A DNA stretch of 64,000 nt from Aphrophora alni (taxonomy: Eukaryota > Arthropoda > Insecta > Hemiptera > Aphrophoridae): contig OY740772.1 of the NCBI GenBank assembly GCA_963513935.1, positions 9,876,607 through 9,940,606 of the forward strand. Reading direction: 5' to 3'. The notes under the pieces are model-generated. The model ran no database searches and was not told the origin of the DNA. It worked only from the letters and a program-made list of their open reading frames with translations. Of the stretch, positions 9,935-22,781 are shown one piece after another. Both the position numbers and the translations under genes were made by a program. The first letter of the stretch is position 1. Each line of letters begins with the position of its first letter.

Positions 9935-10677
9935 CAACATCCTTACAGTTTAGTTTGTTGGTTATATTTTAAAAAGATGAAATATAAAGGATATATTTAC
10001 CTTATGTATAGGGTTAAATAAGGAATAATGTAGATTTTAAGTGAAAGTTACTTTATAAATGTTTCATAGAATTCAACAAGAAATAATTGGTATCTATAGT
10101 CTTGGTTGTGTTTAAACAATTACGCAGGGATACTGTGCTTAGTTTACGACAGCCGTTATTTTGACATACAGGAAAAAATTAAAAACAGTTTCTTTGTTAT
10201 TAATAGAGGTATCTTTTATTTGTTGTATTGTTTTTGTAAAGTTTCTACTTTAAATTTTTTTTACATATTCCTCATTAGCAACACCTGTATTTTCTGTTTA
10301 TTTTATTTTATTTCTTATTATTTTTTAAATAATTTAAAAAAGTAATAAAAAGTTTTATTAAAATATGAACTTAATATATTATCCACATAAAAATATATAA
10401 ATTTTGTATACAAAAACAAAAGTGGATATGTTGAGAAACTAATAGTTATCGGATATTTATTATAGTAAAAACATTACTTTATTTTGATGCAAAGTAAGTT
10501 GGGAAGATAATTAAGAAACACTCTGTATAATTTTCAGTTTTGTTCAAAGAGAACAAAGATACTCAGATGGGATCCTCTCTGTTAAAGATACTACAATATA
10601 GAAATATGTACTTAAATATCTAAAAATAAGTTCGTTTTTGTGTGGTTTTTAGGCAGAAAACAATCGCGCTTATTATC
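9935..10677. other. Intergenic, nothing recognised
   Basis: AT-rich DNA with only short chance open frames. No element recognised. Confidence 0.5.
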
Positions 10678-10759
10678 GTCTGAACATTAATTAACATTAA
10701 TGTTCAGACATTAACGTAATTAACATTGAACATTAACGTAATTAACATTGAACATTAAG
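10678..10759. repeat. 14-bp-arm hairpin followed by 22-bp tandem repeat
   Basis: GTCTGAACATTAAT (10678-10691) pairs perfectly with 10696-10709 around a TAAC loop. It is followed by about 2.4 copies of a 22-bp unit built from the same ACATTAA word (10708-10759). Confidence 0.8.
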
Positions 10760-11690
10760 AAAACCCTCCAAATTAAAAACAACCACAAATGAAACTAAAA
10801 AAACAATTTATAAATTTAATCAACAATAACACACTAAAACCAGTTAACAAAGATTAACATGTTACAAGGCTGTAGAAATGCCCTGCAACAAGTTAACAAT
10901 TATATATACCACGAAAATAAATTAACATAATTAAAAACAAAGAGTTCAGGATTGCAAAAGAGGCCATGCAATGAGTTAAAAATATAACATATAAGCAAAA
11001 ACTAAATATACAACTAAACATAATACTAAAAAGCTGTAAAATGACTCTGCAACACTTGACTAGAAAAATCTTAAATTATATCATAACTTTTCAGGCGACA
11101 CAATAAGGACAACGATCGAAGATCTGACATTATCCCCTATAAATCGCCTGAATAGAATATGGTAAGACAAATATACGCACACCTCCTAAAGCAACTCAGT
11201 CAATAAGAATGTGCTTAATCAAGAGTTTACCTTGATTAAACCTTGACAAGAAAGGCATTGCGGCGGATTTCCGTGTTCCAACGGAAATCAATAAGTAATA
11301 ATAGAATAACTATATGAATACAGCTAACCACCACTTTCACTCGACGACTGGCACGTATGGATGGATTCCACCGAATAAGACGTTCCTTGTACCATGTCCT
11401 CTGTGGAGCAACTGCATATACAGGCTACAAATTAATATTTTGACAACTGCTCTAAAAAATAACACGATTAAAATTGTATAAGTGTGTGAACTACAGCTTC
11501 TAGTCTGAAGTGACTTGTATAAACACGCGTTGAATGAAATATTTATTGTGTAAATGTTTTTATTGAAAATTACTTTGTTTTAATTATCATTTGTTTTAGA
11601 TTTAATTATTTTATTATGCCTATAAATGCAAACCAACCATACACAAATTTATCTTTTATTTCCTTTTTTATTAGCTGGAAATAAGCACCA
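10760..11690. other. Intergenic, one small hairpin
   Basis: A 9-bp hairpin GATTTCCGT/ACGGAAATC lies at about 11265-11289. The stretch 11160-11420 is less AT-rich than its surroundings but has no sustained open frame. Nothing else is recognised. Confidence 0.4.
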
Positions 11691-11729
11691 GGCAAGTTCT
11701 AATCCTTCTTTAAATCAAAACGCTTTAAT

Positions 11730-11850
11730 ATAATTCTATATATCCTTTGTTTCTTTGCCGAAGATGCACGATATTACAATGAAGCTGATCAGCAGTTTGT
11801 AGGTATGACAAACAGATCGCTTCAAAATATGCAATTTATTTAATTACAGC
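11730..11850. repeat. Short dispersed repeat, copy 1
   Basis: A segment beginning TTTCTTTGCCGAAGATG and ending near ATATGCAATTTATTT is repeated, diverged, at 13050-13180. The family is not recognised. Confidence 0.5.
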
Positions 11851-11929
11851 TTACTACATTTTTAAAGCCTCGTTCTTAAAGCACACGGAAATAATGTTTA
11901 CACGTTGCTTATTATTTTCTCAGAGTGAT

Positions 11930-12830
11930 TATTAAAATTAATAATTAATATAAAGATTAAAAGAAAAATGAAACTCAATACATGAAACGAAACTTCACCT
12001 TTAGATGAAATATGATATAGTCTATTGAAAAAATAAAGTAATTGGGGGCGGATATTAAGTAACATAAAATGACAATAAGTTAAAAGAAGAAGGTAAAAGA
12101 AGCGTAATTCTAGAAATAAAATAATAAAGGATAAATATAATACAGAAGATATTATGAAAATAAATTGAGAACGAGAACGAAAAAATGTGTTACATGAAAT
12201 ATAACAAAGAGAATAGAAATATAATAAACATTGATTAAAATAAGAAAATACAAATAAATGTAATATAATGTGAAAAATAATACACATGAAAAGAAATAAC
12301 GAATCGAACTAAGTAGGAAGAAATATTAATAACACATTCACTAAAATAGGAAAAGAAATGAGCAGAAACAGAATTAACATAATATATTAAAACAGATGAA
12401 CAAACAAGTAAAACAAAAAGTAAAACAAACAATGAAAGAAGAATTATAACATATGGAAAACAATAAGCAATGAAGTAGGAAGAAAATTTAAAGAATGATC
12501 ATTAAAAAACTTGAAATAAAACAAATAAATAATAATAACAATACCGACTTGTTACAAGAATGAATTGAGAAGAAGAAAGCGTTAGGCAAGTAATATGAAA
12601 TGAACTAAATCTAAAAGAAGAAGCAGACAGGTGAAACTAATACACGAAAGAAAGTTTACAAATGAAAGAAGTAAGGAAGAAAAACATGTTGGATAAAATA
12701 AAATTTAAAAAATAATATCAGGGGAAAAAACAAAACAAAATAATAAACAAACAAAGGAAGAGTAATTGAGTAAATGATAATATGTAAATACAAGAGTTAT
12801 ATCCAAAAAAGGAGAACAACAAAAAAATAT
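11930..12830. repeat. Purine-biased low-complexity tract
   Basis: About 900 bp with strong excess of A and G on the + strand (words such as GAAATAA, AAGAAG, AAATGAA). Open frames on the minus strand here are artefacts of the missing + strand pyrimidines. It may be a decayed simple repeat. Confidence 0.55.
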
Positions 12831-13049
12831 ATCCTCATTTTACTACGTAAATCGTAATGAAAATAATAAGAACATTTATTTAATGTAATTAATTATTTTA
12901 ATGTTTTTATGTTTGTTAAAATCATACACACTACTGTTACACAAACATCAATTTATCTTTTTCTGTTTCGCTTTGTAGAAGTGAAGGACAAATTGTTTTC
13001 AGTTTGTCCTAAATAAAGACACAATACATTTCAGTTTTTCTCTATGTCA

Positions 13050-13180
13050 ATGTTTCTTTGCCAAAGATGTACCACATTGCAAAGAAGTAGGTCTGTCCAG
13101 TGCCCTCACTTGATAGACATATCTTTCAAGTTAGCAAAACCTTTGAGTATGCAATCTGTTTCACAAAAAGGTGGCCTCAG
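13050..13180. repeat. Short dispersed repeat, copy 2
   Basis: Diverged relative of 11730-11850 in the same orientation (TTTCTTTGCCAAAGATG). A small hairpin, AGGACAAATTG/CAGTTTGTCCT, lies just before it at about 12986-13011. Confidence 0.5.
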
Positions 13181-13575
13181 ATTATTCACTTTATTGTTGT
13201 TTACTATGTTAATGAAACAAACAAGAGATAAAATGGGCGTTGAAACAAACAAAAATGGTTCAAACTTTTATATAAAAGTAGAATTTATTAAGACTTGTTT
13301 GAAAATTACACAAAGGATATGGAGACGGTAAAACAGAACATAAAGTCATGAGATTGGAGTGACTGTGATTTCTGTTTGAATAATGGAGAAGAAATTTGTT
13401 ATAAGTTGTAAGTATTGTGATTCCACAAGTATACAACTTCCAAGAGTTGTGCGTGCTTTGTGTTCGTAGCAGAATAGTACTGATGTGTCATCTAGTTTAT
13501 TAGTGAATTTGGGGTTCGAGGTTATACAAGTTCTTGTCACTGCGACCCAAATGGATCTTTTGTGACTACCCTACT

Positions 13576-13762
13576 CAAGGGCGTACCCAGGATCAAAACT
13601 GGGGGGGGGGGCAAGCCATGGTTATTCAATATACAATTGATTATTAAAATAGTTATTTCAAGAATTGTATTAAATTCCAGCAACAAAATGTATAATAAAG
13701 ATTTACTTTTTGCTTCCAGGGGGGCAGCTGCCCCCCTGCCCCTCGCTTGGTACGCCCATGAT
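13576..13762. mobile_element. 187-bp MITE with CCTACT target duplication
   Basis: Ends carry inverted GGGCGTACC and GGTACGCCC. A run of G at the left and GGGGGGCAGCTGCCCCCC near the right give internal pairing. Identical CCTACT flanks sit at 13570-13575 and 13763-13768, so the whole insertion is delimited. It has no coding capacity. A 6-8 bp duplication would suit a hAT- or P-type transposase source, but the family is not certain. Confidence 0.75.
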
Positions 13763-13768
13763 CCTACT

Positions 13769-14080
13769 AATTATGTTTTAATCCCAACCAAGATTTAAAC
13801 TTCCTAAGCATCTTAAAATGGTTCTGGGGGACATGATCGTTACCTCTGCGGTGGTGGGGAATGGAATGCTGAGGTAAGATTAGAGGTTCACACTTACACA
13901 AACAGCTGTTTCTTTATGTGTCAGGCAGAAGCGGTGTGTATCCACTGCAACCATCCCATATGTTTCAGATGGTAATTGACTGGACAGTGTTCTGACAGTT
14001 GGTCAATAATCAGCCTAATCTCCCTTCTACTGAGATCCAGTAATGTGTCATCTAACGTCATTTATTGATTTCATAACCCT
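13769..14080. other. Intergenic, moderately GC-rich patch
   Basis: 13820-14045 is less AT-rich than the neighbourhood but has no open frame or splice pattern that I trust. Nothing recognised. Confidence 0.4.
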
Positions 14081-14084
14081 TTAA

Positions 14085-16570
14085 AACCACAAACAGCAAT
14101 TTAAAACAACATTCATAAGTTTGTTCCTACAAAGAAAATCTAAAATAATATTTATTTTGAGACAAAAGTCGTTTTAAATGTAAATTTTTTCATTATCTAC
14201 AGTTGGTAATATACAAAATTAACATAGTATTCGCTATGAGAATCTGTTACCAATCAAGAAGTTGGGTCAGATCTATAATTTTGTAAGCTTCCTCAGTAAT
14301 ACAACACGGTACTAGACCAACCAGACACTCAATTAATTTTAAGTAAAGTCAAAGTGAAATTACATCAAAAATTATTGGTTTATTTTTTAAACAATTTCAT
14401 TTGTGGTCTAATCCTAAGTTTATTCCTCTTTTTAAGTTACTTTACATTTTAGTTTCCTAACGATTTTTCGCCAAACTTTAACGACTCAAATTAAGGTAAC
14501 ATGTGACGATTACTTTTACCCTTCAAATATTTTCACTTATCCTGTTCCGTCGGAGATCAAAACCATTCTGTCTACAACCATACAACTTCAAACCGTCAAA
14601 TGTTGTCACAATCAGATCATCCGTTATTGATAAAATGTTTGAAAAATGTTCCAGGCATGATAATGATCTAAAAATCTGTGTCTTTCTTTCAGTGTATTTG
14701 GAAAATGATCTGAGTGTAGTTCCCAATGTTTTTATTATTTTTATTATTTTTATTTCCATTTTAATCAGTCTAATATTTATTCCACTTTTAATGAAAATTA
14801 ATCTGCATTAGGTTAGATACGTTGAAAAACTCGATTTACTGAAATAAATATTAAGACATTTCAAAACATTGTAAAAAACAAAAGAGAATTAAATTTAGAT
14901 TCATACGTATTTATTCTATCAGGCAATATTATTTTTTTGTGTTCATTTACATAATTTATTGCATTGATATAACATTTACATGATTCTGTGGAAAATATCT
15001 AATCCTTTTTAAACTTTAAAATTATCTATCATAAAGTTCATCCGTATATTAAAAATTGCGTGATAAAATTGGTTCAGACTTGATTCCGTCGAATGTAATC
15101 CTGGAGGTCGAAATGCTAAGAATAATCTAAAAATCTCTACAAATTTTCCAACTGTGACAACATTTTCTTTCTTTGTAATTCTATAGTAAAAAGATAAAAG
15201 TTTATTTTCCCAATGTTTTTACTAGGGAGATGTTTTTGCACTCTACTCTCTTCTAGAGATATTCCAATTTCCCACGAAATGTAATAAATTTTATCTGGTT
15301 ATGTAAACAGCTAAAACCATTTGCTGATACCTAAAATGATGTCTTTTCATAACGTGATAAAAACATAAAATCAATTTAAAATAACATTCATAAGTATTAT
15401 TTTCCCAAGTATATTAACCATTTCAATGTTTCTTTTCCGACTTCACTTAAAATTCATTTTCTGTAACTAGGAAACAACTAGTTTGATTTTTTTTATTCCA
15501 CAATTGGCAAACACTAAAACAAACACAAACTTTGTAATTGGAATCTGTTACAAATCAAAACTAATTATTAAACAATGTTGGGTCAACACCACACCATTTT
15601 GAGCCAATTCGGAATTGTAACAGGACCAATGGAGAAAGCTTGCCATAAGACCAACAAATGACTCAATTACATCTTAATTTCTTAAGTAAAACTGCAGTCA
15701 AATTATTTTAACAGTGTTGCTTTACTTTTCATTTTTGTTTAATTAGGACGTAACTAAATAAGAAAACTCGATTGATAAAATCAAATTCAGCAATTTAAAA
15801 ATAAATAGATTCATTACTAGAGATTGTCATAAATTTGTGACTTGTCCATATTTTTTATTCACGCCTAAAGATATTTTAAGTTTTATAGTTTAAATCGACG
15901 CCAAAAGTCAAATTTTTGACATCCCCAGACAATATATTTCAATCTCCTTATAAGTTTATCCCTAATCCCTACACTCATCCGTTCGAAATTAAACCATACA
16001 GTCTACAATCTCACAGCTTTAAATCGTATAACGTTTTTACAATAGCATCATCTGTACTTAAGATAATGTTTAAAAAGTCACAGCATTGAAATAATCTAAA
16101 AGTGTTCCTATAGTATAAAAACGCCAAAAACAATAGAAAAAACTATACCAGCGTTTTCTAAACTCTAAACGATATTTTCCGCCCTCCCTGTTTGCAAATT
16201 AAAATGAACTGAGTTTAGTTGCCAACGTTTTATTAAGCAGTATTGATGTTTCCATCCTAATCTCTCTAGAGATACTCCTATCTTTTCCAAATTGAATGCA
16301 AACTAATCTATTTCAGATTGGTTACACTGTAAACTCCATTTACTGATTTCTAAATAAAGATGTTTCAAAACAAGCTGTAAAAGAATTTAAAAACTAAAAT
16401 CATACGACTATTCAAACAATAAAACAAACTGCATTAAATCTTTTGCGTGTTTACTTAAAATTCTTTTACAGCACTCGGACAAGAGCGATTTGATTTAATA
16501 GTTTTTCATTTTCCACAGTTGGTACGAAATAAACACTGTCTGGTTGTTTTAAATCAAACTTTAAAAAGAG
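14085..16570. repeat. Degenerate tandem array of a unit of about 1 kb
   Basis: Two modules alternate. One is marked by 'CCACAGTTGGTA'-like words and 'AATCTGTTACnAATCAA' (about 14085-14480, 15365-15770, 16390-16570). The other is marked by 'TAATCTAAAAATCT', 'CCCAATGTTTTTA' and 'TCTAGAGATAnTCC' (about 14480-14900, 15000-15365, 15940-16390). The order implies an old tandem array with a unit of roughly 0.9-1.0 kb and one internal rearrangement. There is no coding capacity. Confidence 0.65.
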
Positions 16571-16579
16571 AAACTAATG

Positions 16580-17990
16580 AGCAAAGTTTATTCTACGTTT
16601 GCATGTCTGGCAGCACGATAACATCGAGAATTTGAAGGGTATTGCACGAACTTATGTCTGGTTGATTGTGGATTGTTATAATTACGACTAAATTTAACAG
16701 AGTTACGATATTTGTTGTTAAATTAGAGAAAGCATTATTAGAGATAGAAAACTTTATCAAACACAACCTGCGGTATAGTAACTTAAATAAAATCGTGTAT
16801 TTGTAGTGAGGACATCAAAGTTTTCTCGGAACAAGTAATTATTTATATTAAGTTTTACATCCTTGAAATCGATTTTAGGGGGTACAATGTAACGTTACAG
16901 TAGGACGTCCTCACCCTTGGGTTGTTGTTGCAAGACGAAAACATCTATATTATCACCCCTTAAAATATAAAAGAAAGCATAAAATAGAGAATCCACAGCC
17001 CTAGAATACTCTAATAGGACCAAATTCGGAAGAGAACAAGAAAGATTTAATAGGAAATATGAAGGAGAGGGATTTAACCCAAGACTACATGAAGTAAGGT
17101 GTATATCCTGGTGATTATGACATCTGTACATACTATATGTGTGATTCTGTATTGAAATCACAGTTTAACCGAACGTGTTTAGTTCTACACGGATTATCAG
17201 AAGACTTGTTTAACATTACAAACAAATTATGTACAGTCATGTTAAAACTCAAATTAAAACGGGAACTCAAATTAAATGCTTAAATTTCTTAAAGGAAACA
17301 CAAACCCAAAACATAAATTTACTTAAATGAAAGTATTTACTGAAATGAATGCCACTAAAAGAAATCAAAATATCTACATTCAGTCAATTAAAATAGGAAT
17401 TCAAAATGTAAGGAAATCAACACAAAGATGAGTAGCAGCTCGATAGGTATAAAATCAACAAGTTAATTGTTCATAGTGGCCACAAGGTCATGACAGTGCA
17501 GTACGGCAGGTAGGACAATCAGCAGATAAGTTTTGTACTACAAGGTTTGTACGTTATTTTTTAAATGTTGTTTTAACTTTTAATTTCTAGCATATATGTT
17601 GAATAGAGAAAGGGAAATATAGATAGATATATAGATAGAGATAGATGAAAAATCTATGTCTTGTTTTTGCCGATATTTCAGTTGTGGACAGATTTTAATT
17701 AAATTTGCTAAATAAATTTGGTATTTTTCGTTTCTTGCCTTAGGAGAGGATTTTTTTTTCATTACAGATTCTGTCATAAATTGTAGCCAATTGTTTCAAC
17801 CTTGGTGATTAATAAAAAGGTTCAAGCTTGTACAATCTTAGGGTTTATTTTTATTGTTTGTTTTTGTGTATTTTGACGATATCCAGGTAGTATTTAAAAA
17901 AATCGATAAATTAAAATTTGGGGGTAGGTGCCATAAGATAACAATAATTATCAAATTGTGGTCAAATTATGGATTTGTTCAAATTGACGG
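16580..17990. repeat. Diverged pieces related to repeat family B
   Basis: About 16970-17110 resembles 23590-23700, and 17740-17850 (CTTGCC..AGGAGAGG...TTACAGATTCTG) resembles 23383-23520. The rest is unrecognised AT-rich DNA. Confidence 0.45.
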
Positions 17991-18470
17991 ATGTATGGAA
18001 CATTTTACAAACTTGACACTTTATACTTATGTTACATAGATATATGAAAAGAATCCCTCGAGTTTAATTTTGATTAGATCAATCAAAACAAAATGGCGGA
18101 ATAATTAATAGAACATTAATCTTATGGATAGAACCACTTCCTCACATATCCAATGCAATTAAAGTGTGCTTTCCCATCTGTTGAATCTTGATCAGCTGTT
18201 TAGTTAACGCACAACAATGAAACAATTTGATAGTTGTGTTCAATCAGTTTATGTGTGATATCATGAATTTTTCATTGGAACAAAAAGTGAAATGTTGTTC
18301 TTTGGCCATTGCTTTTGAAAATGAAGCGATAATGTGTTTTCGAAGAACCTATCCAAATTCGGTTCTTCCATCAAGAAAATCTATTCATAAATGGAAAACT
18401 ATGCTATAATAAACTGGATCAGTTTCACAGAAATACCATAGGATTTATCGTCTTGCCTGTGTAGAAGGGT
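17990..18470 (+). pseudogene. DUF4817-type mariner fragment, copy 1
   Basis: 5' part of a mariner-type element: a leader shared with 21210-21640 and an N-terminal helix-turn-helix region in 18260-18450. The protein piece 'FENEAIMCFRRTYPNS...RKSIHKW' fits the DUF4817 pattern found at the N-terminus of many arthropod DDE transposases. A frameshift near 18400 separates it from the following 'GSVSQKYHR'-like codons. The catalytic region is missing. Confidence 0.65.
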
Positions 18471-18539
18471 TGCGACTTACATACAGAGGGGTGAAATTTT
18501 CATATAGAAAAGTTTTGAACGAGATCCTAACTTCGTGGT

Positions 18540-19035
18540 GGTATTTATAATTTTTACGACCAAAGTTGGCAATTTTCGAAAAAAATTGAGAGCATTGTAA
18601 TTTAATGAGAAGTGGTCGTAGAGTAAATTTTTTTTTAAATTGCCAGTTTTTTACCTACTTTCTAGTAAACATATGCAAGAATCTATTTGTCAATGTAAGT
18701 GTTCTTTTTTTTAATAAACAAAATTTGTCATTTTTCCGGTAAATCGGGGCCGGATCTGTACAACGACGTCACCCGTTTATGAAATTTCAACATTCAGCTG
18801 AAAATTTGTTTATTGGATTGAGATTGATATTTAAATAATTTTTTATGAAAATTAGGTTAGGTTAAAAATAAACCATTTTTTATTATTAAAAAAAAGCATT
18901 TTACCTTCATAAAGAAATTCTTGCATATGTTCACTATACAGTAGATAAAAAACTGATTACTCTAATCTCATTAAATTACAATGGTTTCAATTTTTTTCGA
19001 AAATTGTCAACTGTGGTAGTAAAATTGTTTTTTGT
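18540..19035. mobile_element. Fold-back element, about 0.5 kb
   Basis: The left arm (about 18545-18710) and right arm (about 18890-19030) are imperfect inverted copies sharing TTTTCGAAAAAAATTGA, ATTGTAATTTAATGAGA and CATATGCAAGAAT. The spacer is non-coding. Exact ends and target duplication were not resolved. Confidence 0.7.
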
Positions 19036-19479
19036 TTCAAATTTGACCACAGAATTCTAAAGTAAATATACATATTTTGTTCATTTTTTGTGAATATCTG
19101 ATAATTTTTACGCCATTTGTTGCATTATTAGTGGTGAAAAATCCATAAATTAGAATTTTTTGATGGTAGGAAGTACTCTTAATGTTACTAAACCCTACAA
19201 TTTATATAGTCTCTTCATTTCCGAGTTATATATATAGTTTCTACGAGCCATGGAGCCGGAGAAAATTAAAAAATAGTGAAGCATCAAAATGGGTCAAAAA
19301 TGTATTTTTATGCACTTTTCTAGCGAAGTCCGATTTTGCTATTTTTTTCGGTTTCCTTCTCAGTTGCATATATAAAAAGAAACAAAATCAACTTCCCAGT
19401 TACATCACTTATATATTCTAATTTCTCTCTACTATATATATTTAAAGCAGGTTTAAGAGAAAGCAGCTTTCAAAATACC

Positions 19480-19831
19480 AATACAAAACTGATTCCACAG
19501 CCTTCTCCAACAATTTGTTTAAACATATTTGTTGCCTCTTGAGATGCAACGTCGTCTAGAGCGTTCATCGTTTTCCAAGTCCTGATATCGTATCATTGTA
19601 ACGTCTGTCTCACTTATTTACACGTGCACGAGACATGCTGTCTTTCCCGTAAGCTTCAGTAAACGTTTTAAAAAATGCGTTGTTATTTCGTTCAATTTTT
19701 CTAAAAATAACAAAGGAACAGTTTGCACAACAATTGAGTTTGGCATAACCATCAGGAACTCGCTCATAATATGATTGTGGCAAGACCGAAGGATATAGCT
19801 GGATAAACACCTTGAGTTCGATCCCTCTCAT
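19480..19831 (-). pseudogene. Mariner (HTH_48-type) transposase relic, N-terminal part
   Basis: The minus-strand translation gives FRKIERN..AFFKTFTEAYGK then DSMSRARV, the pattern of the first helix-turn-helix of mariner transposases. After a stop and frameshift near 19615 comes DLENDERSRRR, matching the linker 'DLEDDERSGRP'. The second HTH and the DDD catalytic core are not seen. This lineage differs from the DUF4817-type elements nearby. Confidence 0.72.
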
Positions 19832-19849
19832 TTGTCTTCCCTATCATGG

Positions 19850-21146
19850 ATCAACTCTTGTTATCTGTGATATTTTCTTTTTCTTTTACAGGGATGAAAA
19901 TCGAGAGGAAAACAAGGAAAAAGTATACTTGCGACAGAACTCTACTAAACAATGACTAACGGCCGAGAGTTAATGTTTGTCATAGAGATTCAGACATGTC
20001 CAAGTCTTAAAAAAAAAGCGCAAAATAAGTTCTCACTTACCTGAAAAATAGAAACACAGCCGGCTTATTTAATACACACGTCTTGTTAAAAAATTTTGTT
20101 CTGCAACGTTGAGGGGAAAAACGTATTTAAAAAAATCTACTTTTCATGAGTTGTTATTAGTGTTTAAGCTATGTTGATGGAGAGGTACAAATATATACTT
20201 TAAAACTTTATACATTTTCCATTTATAACTAAATAAAACACAGTAATTATACAAACTCTAATGTAAAAGTTTATTACAGGATATCCTTCTATATGTAACA
20301 AAGCTTAAAATAAATTAAATTTGTTTACTGGTTTTGCGAAGTATAAACTAACTATTGTTATTGTAGGGGATTTAACAATTATTGCTTAACATTCCCTTTG
20401 TTTGGCTTGGAATATTCATTACAGGGTTGAATACACGGAAGTGGTTTAATTTGAAATTTAGGGTTTGGAGCACGCCTAAACTTCCTGTGTAAACAATAGG
20501 GAATTACAAGAGTTACAACAAATAGTTGTATTGTTAAGGAGGATGGGAAAATCGTTTAGTGAAAACAATTTTAATCCAATAATTGGTTTTATATAAATAT
20601 GTAATATTGATTCTATCTACTTTGAATCTTCCTGTTTACGTTGTGGTTGAGATAAGCTGTGAATAAGCTAAGAGTAACAAATAGGTGCAATGCAGGGCTA
20701 AATATAATCTGAAAAAAATAGGGAGGGAAACAAAGTTAACAGTTTATAAAACATTCATACGAATATTGGAAATGTATAAAAGCGAGACATAAGTATTAAA
20801 TAAGAGATATGAGACTAAAATAGGGATATAGAAGAGACAGGTGAAACAAATTAGGGCCTCTAAAGAATTTTAAAAAAATCTCATAAAAATCTCTAGAGTC
20901 GATTTTGTGTTTTTTTCCTCTTACAAGAGCTACCTTCAAGCTGTGAGTTATAGAAAAAATGGTAAAGAAAAAAACCTACTGACATGACATAATGGCTAAA
21001 ATATGTCCACATGCCAAATTTGTTTCAAATTTGTCCTTGCGTTCTGGTAGTTGGGCACGGCACAGACGACAGACAGATTTAAGAACAATTAATTACGTAT
21101 ATGTGAAAATGTACAATACGAAAAATCACTCATATATTGATTGATA
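19850..21146. other. Intergenic, nothing firmly recognised
   Basis: No open frame or element that I can support. About 20860-21075 ends in a 'GGCACAGACGACAGACAG' string of the kind common in insect interspersed repeats. Confidence 0.4.
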
Positions 21147-21292
21147 TAGAGGGTGTTCCTTGAGGAAGTCGCTATTTTCGAATATTTTTGAATTAATATA
21201 CCGTACATGGAATACTACAAATTTGACACTGTACAGTTATGTTACTTAGTTATTTAAAAAAAATACCCCCGAGTTTCATAATTGTATGGTCA

Positions 21293-21326
<34 letters not shown>

Positions 21327-21499
21327 CAGAATAACAAACAGAAATAAAACTTCTGGATAGAAACACTTTCTCCCACAATGCAATACAATTAAAGTGTGCA
21401 TTGCCATCTGTTGATTCTCGATCAGCTGTTGTTTTGTTAACACACAACAACGAAACAATTTGGTAGTTGTGTTCTATCAGTTTATGTGTGATATTTATT

Positions 21500-22420
21500 T
21501 ATGAAAACAATGAATTTTTCAGTTAACAAAAGTGAAATGTTGGTCTTGGTCTATTGCTTTTGAAAATGAATACGAAGCGATAAAATTTTGACAAAGAATC
21601 TAACCAAATCTGGTTCCTCCATATCAAGGAAATTAATTCATAAATGGTAAATTGGATCAGTTTCAAAGAAATACCATAGATTTTCTATCAGAAAATGAAG
21701 AGCTTTCATCTGTTACTATAATGATATCTACAAATAGACTAAATTTACTTAGAAAAGTTTCATTTGTTACTGGGATTACAAAGTTGTCAGTTCTATGGTA
21801 TCCCAAGAAGGATAAAATTATTTTTTTAAAACACATTTAGTTTACGGTCTGGTGAAAAATTACTCAGACAGAGAAGTGAATATTGTTCGAAAGTAATTGA
21901 AACGTTTGACTAAGATGGCAAGTGGTAAGAAATAATTGTGTTCTAAGATGAAGCTACATTTTACCGAATAGGATCTGTAAACAGATGTAATTGATATTTT
22001 TATAACACAGAAGATCCACATATCTTACACGAATAGGGCTTGAAATCAAAGCATATAACTAATTGGACTGCCGTCACCAATGATGTTGTTTTATCCCATC
22101 AGACAATAACTGTAGACCTATCAATATTAACTGATCACGTAGTTTATCATTTTATTCAGCTCTAGTTGAGGGAAGTTTTTTTCTAACAAGATGGAATTCC
22201 TTCTCATTATTCTAATTCGGCCTAAGTAGTCTTAGATCGAAATCTTCCAGGCTGATGGATAAGTCATGACAGCAACTTCATGACTTGCTTTCAAGATCCC
22301 TAGAATTGACTCCTTGAGATTTTTCTTAAGGGCTTTTTGAAAGTTCATTCTATCACTATACCAACCGATGAGGTTGATTGAATAGGAATTATTGTTGATA
22401 GTTCGACTAGTGCTTGACTC
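21500..22420 (+). pseudogene. Mariner-type DDE transposase pseudogene
   Basis: Read across several frames: an N-terminal HTH (FENEYEAI...FINGK), then a DEATF...GSVNR segment near 21945-21985, the FFQQDGIPSHYS-like block near 22172-22210 and an LELTPLRFF-like block near 22300-22330. These match in order the DDE_3 catalytic region of DUF4817-type transposases. Many stops and frameshifts interrupt it, and the last acidic motif is altered, so it is inactive. Confidence 0.75.
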
Positions 22421-22781
22421 TTTTTTTGATTTGTTGCTATCACTACATAGCTATTGATGAATAGTAATTCGAATAAAGATCAAATTTGAATCATTATTAA
22501 TTTATCACTGTTATTTTTCTTTACTTTTCTTTATTAGGTTTTAGACATTTTCATGTTATCTGGAAATCAACAATTTAATTTTTATGCAAATACATTCATT
22601 TTTGTGTAAACGTACCTGAGTCTTCGTTCAGAAACACAGAAACTATGCCGCGGCCACCCCAGTATAAAGTCCGTATGACATTTGACGAAGAGTTAACCTC
22701 TGATAGATTTTATATTGTTTTTTGTGTCGTGTTATCGTGTGTGATCAGTGTCGTTATGTATTTTATTTAAGTGTTAAGCCT

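Noticed and set aside
11898..12432. Minus-strand open frames rich in Phe, Ile, Tyr
   Set aside because: They result from purine bias of the + strand; no domain or splice signals.
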